Shown piece after piece: positions 8,047-15,825 of a DNA stretch of 64,000 nt. The stretch comes from Nitrospirota bacterium. GTDB lineage: Bacteria; Nitrospirota; Thermodesulfovibrionia; Thermodesulfovibrionales; Magnetobacteriaceae. The notes below the pieces were generated by a model, which did no database searches, was not told the DNA's origin, and saw nothing but the letters and a program-made list of their open reading frames with translations. Positions within the stretch are counted from its first letter, which is position 1; every line of letters begins with the position of its first letter. Location of the stretch: positions 1-64,000 of the forward strand of contig JADFXD010000005.1 of the NCBI GenBank assembly GCA_015233725.1. Direction: 5' to 3'. Both the position numbers and the translations under genes were made by a program.

Positions 8047-9197
8047 TATGCCTTTAGGCGCTCGAAGTTATCGAGGGGGAACTGGAGGTGGGTGGTGTCA
8101 CTCCTGACTATTTCGATGGCCTGGGCTGAACCGGGGGCCTCCGAGGTCGCGTCGTACAGATCGCCCAGGAGAGCGGGAAACTGCCGCGAAAACACCTCAA
8201 GCCTGGGAAATAGCTCCTTCAGCGCTGAGATAAAAAACGCCTTCTCAAATGCTATGGACTCCTTGCTTGCGCTTGAGATAACCTCTCGCTCTATCCTGTC
8301 AAGCAGCTTGATCCACTTCCTGTGCGGTAACGGGTCTAACGACGACAGGACTGCCCTTATGTGCGCTAACTGCTTGCTTGTAACGTGAGGCTTTATGCCG
8401 GCCAGATGCAGGTCACTCAGGGCTGTGTGTGAAAGCTCAACGCTCAACTGAAAGGCCTTTTCGAGATACCTGACATCCGCCCCCAGGTCGGCATCGTTGA
8501 CAGCGGCTATCACCAATACCCCGTCGGCGTCAAAGTATGCGCCTATCGCCTCGATGATCTCAACGTACCGGGCACTGCCGATGTTGTCCAGGATGAGGAC
8601 GAGTAGTTTCTTTGGCTTCTCTGCCTCGGGCAAGTCCAGGAGATATTGCAGCCATTTCTTGTAGACGTTGAGGGTCTTGCCTGCCTCGTAGTCTGACCTG
8701 ATCTCCGATATAATGGCCCTTATCAACCTCCCGACCTTTCTGCCTTCCATTGTGAATCGCTCAACCTGGTCTTCAACCAACTTCAGGGCATCCTCGATCG
8801 TGTGGTTGTTGGGTGAGACAAGTGTGCTCAGAAATGTCTCCGACAACAATACACCTTCGGCGAGCATCGGCCTTAAGACCTGCCTGAGCTTGGTCTTTGT
8901 CAGCGGGTTTAATCCCTGTAGTTCGGCGAGCCTTAGGAGTATCTCTGTCAAGGGGGCCTTCCCCTGCCACCTGTCTATAAACACAACGGGATATGCACAA
9001 TAATCCCGATAAAAACTCTCCAACACCCTCAGATAGGTGGTCTTGCCGCTTCCCCAATCCCCCTTTACCAAGAGGCGTAGGCCACCTGTGTGGTAGGAGG
9101 CGATGTCGCCAATCAGAGATAGGGTTGGCGTGATATACCTCCTCTCCAGCTCGTTATCCAATAAGGTCTCGATGCTCAATGGTCTGTCCAGTATCAT
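8046..9197 (-). CDS. KAP-like P-loop ATPase
   Basis: About 383 residues from ATG 9197; the ORF-track start 21 codons upstream lies in repeat R6 and encodes repeat peptide. Walker A is KGDWGSGKTTYL (about residue 45) with VVFIDRW downstream. Walker B is LLVLILDNIG followed by GVLVIAAVNDADLG. The arrangement resembles KAP family NTPases, which often associate with membranes or defence functions, but no membrane segments are evident here. The C-terminal half is helical. Monocistronic, bounded by modules R5 and R6. Function unknown. Confidence 0.65.
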   Translation of the reverse strand: MILDRPLSIETLLDNELERRYITPTLSLIGDIASYHTGGLRLLVKGDWGSGKTTYLRVLESFYRDYCAYPVVFIDRWQGKAPLTEILLRLAELQGLNPLTKTKLRQVLRPMLAEGVLLSETFLSTLVSPNNHTIEDALKLVEDQVERFTMEGRKVGRLIRAIISEIRSDYEAGKTLNVYKKWLQYLLDLPEAEKPKKLLVLILDNIGSARYVEIIEAIGAYFDADGVLVIAAVNDADLGADVRYLEKAFQLSVELSHTALSDLHLAGIKPHVTSKQLAHIRAVLSSLDPLPHRKWIKLLDRIEREVISSASKESIAFEKAFFISALKELFPRLEVFSRQFPALLGDLYDATSEAPGSAQAIEIVRSDTTHLQFPLDNFERLKA

Positions 9198-9223
9198 TTG
9201 GATGCAATCTCCTATCTTAAAAG

Positions 9224-9324
9224 TAAAAAAATGGGGACTCCGTCCCCTTACCCCCTGCAAAGAGGGCGCCTGGCCGCCCCCTCCTTGACCTCCCCTGCAA
9301 GGGCACCAGTGCCCTTGACCCCCC
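9224..9324 (-). repeat. Two-hairpin module, copy R6 (reverse)
   Basis: Reverse-oriented module with hairpins GGGGAC/GTCCCC, a central GGGCGCCTGGCCGCCCC stem and GGGCACCAGTGCCC. It is followed by CGTAAGGAGCGATTCTGATT, a short repeat also found near 30830 and 45410, and by the AATTCTCAATCC flank. It lies between the dikinase and the KAP-like gene. Confidence 0.85.
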
Positions 9325-9361
9325 GCGACGTAAGGAGCGATTCTGATTAATTCTCAATCCT

Positions 9362-12300
9362 TTATACCTGTACACGACTCTGGACGACGTGATAGACGCC
9401 CTTACTATAGACGCCCTCTATGTCCTGAGGCGAACCTGTGATGTCCTCAATCTTGATACCTATCTCCGAAATGGCACGCATCAGGCCCATCTGAAATTGC
9501 TTATCCCACAGCAATGGCTCATCGGCGTAGTCTATGACGACCTCCCTGGATGCCGGCAACAAGATGCTGTCATAAAGCCCCGCCCCTGCATACCCCATGA
9601 GGTCTTCTGCGTTGGTGTCGGAGCGAAATATCATGCCGCCTCCATAGAGCCCTACCCCCTTGCTTGGGTAAAAGACGGGCGACAGTGTCTTGTCCGCCTT
9701 GTTGCAGACAAAGCTCAATGCCCTGCCAGGGAAGTTGCCCACAAGCGTCTCGCCAAGACCCAACACGATCTCGGCGTAGAGCTCGTCTCTGTTGTTGTTT
9801 ATGGGGTTTAGCGTGTGTATGACAAACGCGTACTCTGCCTCTATGACCCCCTGGATGAGGATGGCCATGGAGAGTCCCTCATGCGGGATGCCCATGTTTC
9901 TCCGGCTCAGGTAGGCACGCTCATTCCATATAGAGGCATAGACCTGCTTTATACAGCGCCATCCTTCGGTCCAATTGTCGGGGACCGACAGACCCTCTCT
10001 CTGCATCACACCGGTAAGCGCCTCAAGGAGGGCATCGACTGGGTTTAACGACATGATGGTGTCTTTGATGGCGTCGAGCGCTGCCGGCAACCCCTGGTCT
10101 GTTGCTGCCAGGGCGCGCACCTGATCGTCGTAGACCCTCTTGACGTCTGCGTTAGCCGGCTGTGTCATCAGGTGATCGAAGATACCAAAGGGGATCACCA
10201 CGGAGGCGGGGGTGTGTATCCAGTTGGGGAGGCTGTCGCGGATTAATACGAGGTTGTTGGACTTGAGGCCCGCTGTCCTGGCGCTGAACTCCCTTGATGT
10301 CAGGGCGTAGGCCTCAAAGGCGTTATCCCTTGGCTGTAGCGATATCTGCTGCTTGGTAGTTGATCGCTGTGCAAACGTGGTATCCGTGGGCTCTGACACA
10401 TCAAATGTCACCTCTCCTGCAGCCGTGACAATGAGGCTCAACCAATGTCCCTTAAGCGCCTTGAGGCGTTCGACGATATCTTTATTGTAGCAGGTGGCAA
10501 AGAGCACCGCGCCGTTTCGAGCGCGGACGCCGAGGTGGGAGACAACATCTATGTTGTTGCCCGATATAATGGCCGTGACCCCCTTGGGTATCTCCTCGTC
10601 TCCTACCACCTTGTCGGTTATTATAATCGTGGGTGTATCAAAGACCGTTTGTGTGACCTTGTGCAGGGCGTCAACGACCTCTGCCTTACCAACTGCGTTA
10701 TGTCGGCTGATCACCTGCCATTGTGGGAGTATGCCCTGTTTCAGCAGGGCCATCTCAAGGTACTGCAACAACAGCGACAGGGCAAAGATCAGACGCGTCC
10801 TGATGACCTCCTCCGTAAAGAGGTTGACCGTCCACGAGTCGGCATGAAAGGCCTTGCCGAGGAACTGGGCGTTGTCGTGAAACATCCTGTAGTATCTGTC
10901 AATGAAGCTGCCCAAGAGGCGCTTTAGGCGTTCTAAGATGGCAAGGCAGTGATATCTCCACTCGTTGTCCTGAAACGATAGTCTGCTCAGGTGCCTGGAG
11001 CAGGCCCTGAGGTCGTCGTTTGTGTTGGTAAGGAGGATGTTTTCCACCACTATGGCAATCAGGGAGGTAAGCTCCTCGACGTTCATGTTCTGGTTTACGT
11101 GTTTCTCTATCAGTACCCTCAGGTGTTCCTCTAGCCCCAGCGACAGAAAGAGCAGGTCTCTGAGGCGTTGCCGGTCTCTTTCGTTATCCAGGCGGGAGTT
11201 GAGTTCTCTGCATACCTCCGTTATAGTCGTGGTGACATTAGAGAGGGAAGTGTCCTTGTATTGGAGGATTGAGTGTAATTTTTGTTGCATACCGTGGTCA
11301 AAGAGGTAGAGGGCGGCATTGACTGCCCTGTAGAGGTCGGTGCCTGAGTGGACGGACTTGAGGGTCTTGAGGTAGTTGCTGAAGTCATGCAGCAGGGCGT
11401 CCTTTAGGTGAGGGACAAAGTCGGGAGGGGTCGTAATGGGGCGTTCAAAGCCCGCGAGCCTTTCCCTGCTGATACCAGCTGCCCTGAGTGTGGAGAAAAA
11501 CACGTCGAGGTTGCCGTTACTGCGCAGGAACTCTATGTATGCCTCACATATTGCGATGTCATCGGCGGTTGTGTTGTTGTGTAGTTTCTGGTGCCATTGC
11601 TCGAGGAATTGTCCTGAGACCTCCTTTAGGTGGTGGCGGTGCATGATCTGTAGGATTTCGTCGCGTATGCGTTGGCCATCCCCGCCGGCGCCGAGGGTGG
11701 TCATCATCAGGGCGATGATTTCGTGCAGGTCTGGTTCGTTTATGAACTTCTCTGCCAGCTTGAGGGTGAGGCGTTCAACGGAGTGACCGAGCTCTCTGGG
11801 TTGGGTGTTGTAGTTGCGTTGCCAGTCCAGTTGCCTCAGAAACGAGTAACGCAGCCAGACAAAGAGCAGACTAAAGCCCAGTCCTCGCAGGCCATCACAG
11901 AGGTCATGACAGAGATTAAACCTGTGCATGAGGGTCCATGAGTGGTTGCCCATTTCGCCGTCTATGATCCTCTCGGCGATGTGCAAGAGTCCCTCGTCCT
12001 TAAGGGCGACCTCAGCCTGAGGGTTCAATACTACGGGGACCTGATAGTTCTTACCGTGGTTGTTGTCCCATCGGTTCTCCTCGGGGAAGAACAGGACAAA
12101 GGACAGGAAGTTAAACCCCATGTCCCTGGCAATCCTGATGGTTATATTGCCCCCCAGGTGATTGGGTTGAAACGGGCTCTGTATAGCAGTGTGCTGGACG
12201 GCTACGCTCTCTTGCGGCCAACAGGACTCCGGTGGTACCTGCCACGTGGCCCCTCTGTTGCCACATACCCCCCAGTGCAGGAGGCACTTGCGCTTGTCCT

Positions 12301-12397
12301 TTAAGGCCAGCCGCATCTCAATCAGGCCATCCATCTCCTGCGTCTCAACGACCAGCTTGATAGACCTGTCCATGTTTATTTCGTGTGATATCGTCAT
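9362..12397 (-). CDS. Alpha-glucan, water dikinase (GWD-type)
   Basis: 1011 residues. The N-terminal module (LHWGVCGNRGATWQVPPE...WP) matches the starch-binding CBM45-like repeat of plant GWD. The middle block WHQKLHNNTTADDIAICEAY, GISRERLAGFERPI and LKSVHSGTDL is diagnostic. The phosphohistidine swivel is VSHLGVRARNGAVLFATC. The nucleotide-binding C-terminus has LKSNNLVLIRD, FRSDTNAEDLMGYAGAGLYDS and SPQDIEGVY. It transfers the ATP beta-phosphate to storage glucan via a phospho-His. ATG 12397 overlaps the HEPN stop as ATGA, with AGAAAGG upstream. Plant-type GWDs are uncommon in bacteria. Confidence 0.9.
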   Translation of the reverse strand: MTISHEINMDRSIKLVVETQEMDGLIEMRLALKDKRKCLLHWGVCGNRGATWQVPPESCWPQESVAVQHTAIQSPFQPNHLGGNITIRIARDMGFNFLSFVLFFPEENRWDNNHGKNYQVPVVLNPQAEVALKDEGLLHIAERIIDGEMGNHSWTLMHRFNLCHDLCDGLRGLGFSLLFVWLRYSFLRQLDWQRNYNTQPRELGHSVERLTLKLAEKFINEPDLHEIIALMMTTLGAGGDGQRIRDEILQIMHRHHLKEVSGQFLEQWHQKLHNNTTADDIAICEAYIEFLRSNGNLDVFFSTLRAAGISRERLAGFERPITTPPDFVPHLKDALLHDFSNYLKTLKSVHSGTDLYRAVNAALYLFDHGMQQKLHSILQYKDTSLSNVTTTITEVCRELNSRLDNERDRQRLRDLLFLSLGLEEHLRVLIEKHVNQNMNVEELTSLIAIVVENILLTNTNDDLRACSRHLSRLSFQDNEWRYHCLAILERLKRLLGSFIDRYYRMFHDNAQFLGKAFHADSWTVNLFTEEVIRTRLIFALSLLLQYLEMALLKQGILPQWQVISRHNAVGKAEVVDALHKVTQTVFDTPTIIITDKVVGDEEIPKGVTAIISGNNIDVVSHLGVRARNGAVLFATCYNKDIVERLKALKGHWLSLIVTAAGEVTFDVSEPTDTTFAQRSTTKQQISLQPRDNAFEAYALTSREFSARTAGLKSNNLVLIRDSLPNWIHTPASVVIPFGIFDHLMTQPANADVKRVYDDQVRALAATDQGLPAALDAIKDTIMSLNPVDALLEALTGVMQREGLSVPDNWTEGWRCIKQVYASIWNERAYLSRRNMGIPHEGLSMAILIQGVIEAEYAFVIHTLNPINNNRDELYAEIVLGLGETLVGNFPGRALSFVCNKADKTLSPVFYPSKGVGLYGGGMIFRSDTNAEDLMGYAGAGLYDSILLPASREVVIDYADEPLLWDKQFQMGLMRAISEIGIKIEDITGSPQDIEGVYSKGVYHVVQSRVQV

Positions 12398-13110
12398 ATA
12401 ACCTTTCTTTTGCTGTATATGTAAACTAACCAAATAGTTAATAATTCTGTGATTTCATTTGCAAATAACCTCATAATCGATACGTAATCATCTACAATTT
12501 TCAGATTTAAGTCATCAAAGGCTTCATCTCTATGTATTATAGCGTTTCTACGATAAATAAGTGTATTAATTTGTTCCTTTATATTTATACTTGAAATATT
12601 AACACTCATCATATTTAACATGTCAAAAACATTATCGATGCCAATTAAAACAAATAATTTCTTGATAGCGCTCGCTCCATGTTCACCATAATCAAATGAT
12701 ATCGGTATCTTTAAACTATCTATGTTTATTATATTATCCCTTAATAGCTCAGACAAGCTATTAAATAAATGTACCATTGAATCGTGTTTATCTTTATTTG
12801 TGCCTGTTTTTTTAATACTGCCATCTAACTGCTCTGTTATTTGTTTTGTTTGTCTTATTTTGTAAACTAAATGTGGTACAGTTAACTCTGATGGAATTTC
12901 TTTTCCTAATTTGAGATCATTAATTTTTTTTATATACTCTTCTAATATGTCTTCCAGGAAAGTTTCTACTTTTGCTAAAAGCAAGAGGATTGCTGACTTG
13001 AGTATTGCGTTATAAGATAAATGTGTATGTGCATGTGCTAATTTCAAGAGTGCATTTACCTCTTCTATAGCGTTATTAAATTCATTTAGTGCCTCAAATA
13101 CTACAGGCAT
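12394..13110 (-). CDS. HEPN-domain protein (MAE_28990/MAE_18760-like)
   Basis: 238 residues, AT-rich compared with its neighbours. It is all-helical, with LLLAKVETFLEDILEEYI early on and the HEPN nuclease motif R-x4-H in YRRNAIIHRDEAF near the C-terminus. HEPN proteins of this family are candidate RNases or toxins. It starts 1 nt after the DUF262 gene stop and its own stop overlaps the GWD start codon. Pairing with a DUF262 protein is a known arrangement in defence or toxin-antitoxin-like loci. RNase activity is inferred from the motif only. Confidence 0.75.
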   Translation of the reverse strand: MPVVFEALNEFNNAIEEVNALLKLAHAHTHLSYNAILKSAILLLLAKVETFLEDILEEYIKKINDLKLGKEIPSELTVPHLVYKIRQTKQITEQLDGSIKKTGTNKDKHDSMVHLFNSLSELLRDNIINIDSLKIPISFDYGEHGASAIKKLFVLIGIDNVFDMLNMMSVNISSINIKEQINTLIYRRNAIIHRDEAFDDLNLKIVDDYVSIMRLFANEITELLTIWLVYIYSKRKVI

Positions 13111-13111
13111 A

Positions 13112-14353
13112 TTAACGGATCAACATCTTATTGAGTTTTGTGCAAAATGTTTTAAGTCTATACTCAATCTTTGCCTTGTTTGATGTGCCACTGGTGATGC
13201 TATCAGAAAAATCCTTGTCGGTATGGATTAGCGTTTTAAGTAATTCTACTATTTCATCATTATGCTTTAATAAGACTGCCTCGTCATGGATTTCAAAACA
13301 AATCATGACAGCATCCATTATCGATCTGTTTATCGCTCTGTCGTAATTTCCATCAATGTCAATCTTCCTAAACGCGTTGGAACCAAATACTGAAAACACC
13401 TTGTCTATGGTTGAGGTGAATTTATCTTCAATTCGTATAAGTTCTTCATCTTCTGGATTTCTTTTACCACTCATATAGATATTTAAAAATGACTTCATTG
13501 AACCTGGATAATCTCTGAGTTCAAAAGTATTGCTGTCAATAGCCTCAGATATGGCCAGGTATCGTAAGACAAGCTCAGTATCAGCCATTCGTTTATGCTC
13601 ATTTGTAAGTCCAAGAATATCCATCCACTGCTTATTGCTTCTCAACTCTTTTATTCGCTCATTTAGTTTACCGCTATATAGACGATTTCTTAATTCTTGT
13701 GGATGGAGTTTTAGAGAGCCAGTATTTAGTCTCATGAAAACATCATACTTTACATCAGGGTGGGATTCCTTTAATATAACTATTATACGAATAAGGGCAT
13801 AGTTTATTGATTTTTTATATCTATGTTCCAGGTCTTCGTATAAACGTCCATTTAAGTCCGTAAAGACCTCCATACCAGATAGCTTGAATTCATTGGAGAA
13901 AAATCTTTTCAGTGAATAAAGCCTCTGAAGGCCATCTATGACATTCCATCTTTCATCTTCCTCATCATCGAAGATGTTTTTCGACTCGTGCCATAGCCCG
14001 TTGTAAAAGGCCCGAAGGGGTGCCTTCTCGTCCTCAGACACATAGATTGGAGGTATAGGGAAATTCAACAGGATTGACTCTATTAAAAGAGAAGCTTTCT
14101 TATTGTCCCAAGTATAATTGTGCTTATAATCAGGTGGTAATATAATCTCTCCTGTATTCATTCGACTTACTATCTCAGAAATGCCCTCATCGTAGGCCTG
14201 AGCAATTATCCTTCTTTTCTCTAGAAAGACACGATCTATATATATGTAATCTTCAATACCTATGGTATCAGTAAATGTAAGGGTATCAGTAAATTCAAAA
14301 CACACGTCCTGTTCTGTAACATCACTCTTGACTTCTTCTAATACTTCAGGCAT
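13112..14353 (-). CDS. DUF262 (GmrSD/ParB-like) protein
   Basis: 413 residues, AT-rich. The DUF262 fold is recognised by ILPPDYKHNYTWDNKKASLLIESILLNFPIPPIYV (split block) and the nucleotide-site motif VIDGLQRLYSL, a variant of the usual DGQQRLTTL. FMRLNTGSLKLHPQELRN is also typical. Related proteins form the NTPase half of modification-dependent GmrSD nucleases, but the C-terminal HNH (DUF1524) part is absent, so the adjacent HEPN protein may supply the effector. The ATG is preceded by GGGAGG. First gene of an apparent three-gene unit with HEPN and GWD. Confidence 0.8.
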   Translation of the reverse strand: MPEVLEEVKSDVTEQDVCFEFTDTLTFTDTIGIEDYIYIDRVFLEKRRIIAQAYDEGISEIVSRMNTGEIILPPDYKHNYTWDNKKASLLIESILLNFPIPPIYVSEDEKAPLRAFYNGLWHESKNIFDDEEDERWNVIDGLQRLYSLKRFFSNEFKLSGMEVFTDLNGRLYEDLEHRYKKSINYALIRIIVILKESHPDVKYDVFMRLNTGSLKLHPQELRNRLYSGKLNERIKELRSNKQWMDILGLTNEHKRMADTELVLRYLAISEAIDSNTFELRDYPGSMKSFLNIYMSGKRNPEDEELIRIEDKFTSTIDKVFSVFGSNAFRKIDIDGNYDRAINRSIMDAVMICFEIHDEAVLLKHNDEIVELLKTLIHTDKDFSDSITSGTSNKAKIEYRLKTFCTKLNKMLIR

Positions 14354-14501
14354 CTTCCCTCCCTTATTGCCAGTGCGGCTCGCACCTTACCATATCGCTT
14401 AATCCAGATTAAACCCAACTACTAATACTAACAAAATCCCACGCTTTCTGTCAAACTTTTTTTTATTTGTCTGTGATGCAAAAAATGGGCATGATAAGAA
14501 A

Positions 14502-14664
14502 GGCTCCTTCGTAAAGTGAGTGGGTAACCCAATCCCTCTATTGATATTAAGAAGGGCAGTAGGAAAAAGAATAACAGGTGGATTAGGATGGCCTATGGAT
14601 GGGATTCTGTGAGGGTGCTTTCACAAAGGTAGGAAAGGTTACCCACTTGAAGTAAGAAGGAACC
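14502..14664. mobile_element. MITE with 28-bp imperfect TIRs and 8-bp TSD
   Basis: The left end GGCTCCTTCGTAAAGTGAGT(GGGTAACCC) and the right end, reverse complement GGTTCCTTCTTACTTCAAGT(GGGTAACC), are inverted repeats. ATAAGAAA occurs immediately outside both ends (14494-14501 and 14665-14672), a perfect 8-bp target-site duplication. The 163-bp interior has no coding frame. The GG start, TIR length and 8-bp duplication fit the IS256/Mutator-like group; that assignment is inference. Confidence 0.85.
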
Positions 14665-14693
14665 ATAAGAAAAGTAACACGCTTGAGCATTAC

Positions 14694-14780
14694 GGCGCGT
14701 CAAGGGGGCCGTGCTCCCTTGTGGAGGGGTCTGAGGGGAGGCAAAGCCTCCCCTTCTTTTCTTCTTCTCTTTCTCCTTCC
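14694..14780 (+). repeat. Two-hairpin module, copy R7 (forward)
   Basis: GTCAAGGGGGCCGTGCTCCCTTGTGGAGGGGTC followed by the stem GGGGAGGCAAAGCCTCCCC and a long pyrimidine tract. Its extended left flank TACGGCGCG is shared with R8 at 19735. It lies upstream of ribF. Confidence 0.85.
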
Positions 14781-14826
14781 CTTTTTTCCAATCCAGTGTG
14801 GTAATATATACACAAGGTATTTGGAT

Positions 14827-15825
14827 TTGGAACTCGTTAGGGGTTTAGATAATATAACAGGGCAGTACAGGCGTCCGGTTGTGACGCTTGGGAACTTCGA
14901 TGGCGTGCACATGGGACACCAGAAGATATTTTCAGAGGTTGTGCGCCGCGCACGCGATATTGACGGCACCGCCATTGTGATGACCTTCGACCCACACCCC
15001 GCAGTGTTTATCAATCCCCAACTACAGATGAAGTTCCTTACCCCCTTTGAGATCAAGGCCCAATTGATCGAGCACTCCGGGGTTGACTTGCTAATCTGTA
15101 TCACCTTTGACAAAGATTTCGCCTCCCTTGGCCCTGAGCAATTCATACACACAGTCCTCGTGCAACAGCTCGGGGTGGCTGCCGTGATAGTCGGCCACGG
15201 GTTTCGCTTTGGCAGGGGCAAGAAGGGGACTACAGACAACTTTCGCCGCCTGAGCAAGCGCTTTGGCTTTGGATTTAACGTCGTGAGAAACGTCCGACGG
15301 GGCGGCCTCGTGGTTAGTAGCAGCCGCATCAGGGAACTCCTGCTTACGGGCGACATAGACCAGACCAACCACCTCCTGGACAGACCCTACTTTATCGATG
15401 GCATCGTCGTCAAGGGAAAGGACCGGGGCGGCAAGTGCCTTGGCATCCCCACGGCCAACCTCTGCTGTGCCGATGAGTTTCTGCCCTGCGGGGGCGTCTA
15501 CGCCGTCCGCGCCAGGGTCGAGGACAGCCTTCTTGTTGCCAGTGCAGGTGCGACTGCACCAGCGATAAGAGCTGGCACCCTTGAGGGCGTGGCAAACGTT
15601 GGCCTAAACCCCACCTTTGGCGATAACGAGCTCTCCTGCGAGGTGCATCTCTTTGACTACAGCAGCGACCTCGTTGGCGCCACTCTCAGGACGTACTTCA
15701 TAAAGCGACTGAGGGACGAAATGACGTTTGAGTCAGTGGATGCCCTCAAGACCCAGATAAACAAGGACATTCATCAGGCCAGGAGACTACTAAAAAGGCA
15801 CAACAGGGTCTATGTCAATGTCTAA
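14827..15825 (+). CDS. ribF: Bifunctional riboflavin kinase / FAD synthetase
   Basis: About 332 residues from TTG 14827 (AAGG 9 nt upstream; family N-terminus is MELVRGL). The upstream ORF extension encodes module R7 and is discarded. The FAD synthetase domain has VVTLGNFDGVHMGHQ and GHGFRFGRGKKG. The riboflavin kinase domain has GKCLGIPTANL and VANVGLNPTFGDN. It makes FMN then FAD. About 15 extra residues (ASAGATAPAIRAG) between GVYAVR and GVANVG come from a palindromic GTGCAG...CTGCAC sequence, probably a small repeat insertion. The 3' end overlaps convergent priA by 36 nt. Confidence 0.92.
   Translation: MELVRGLDNITGQYRRPVVTLGNFDGVHMGHQKIFSEVVRRARDIDGTAIVMTFDPHPAVFINPQLQMKFLTPFEIKAQLIEHSGVDLLICITFDKDFASLGPEQFIHTVLVQQLGVAAVIVGHGFRFGRGKKGTTDNFRRLSKRFGFGFNVVRNVRRGGLVVSSSRIRELLLTGDIDQTNHLLDRPYFIDGIVVKGKDRGGKCLGIPTANLCCADEFLPCGGVYAVRARVEDSLLVASAGATAPAIRAGTLEGVANVGLNPTFGDNELSCEVHLFDYSSDLVGATLRTYFIKRLRDEMTFESVDALKTQINKDIHQARRLLKRHNRVYVNV

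Larger units (their letters stand above)
14354..14826. other. Intergenic region: MITE, hairpin module, short palindrome
   Basis: No convincing gene in 473 nt. It contains a short palindromic repeat GTGCGGCTCGCAC (14373-14385, also in priA), a 163-bp MITE with target duplication (14502-14664) and two-hairpin module R7. The open frame reported from 14683 crosses R7 and is not used. Confidence 0.7.

Noticed and set aside
9198-9260. Extended N-terminus of the KAP-like ATPase
   Set aside because: The 21 extra residues are translated module R6 and an ATG exists just after it.
14683-14826. Extended RibF N-terminus in the ORF track
   Set aside because: Those codons are the translation of module R7; RibF family proteins begin at MELVRGL.
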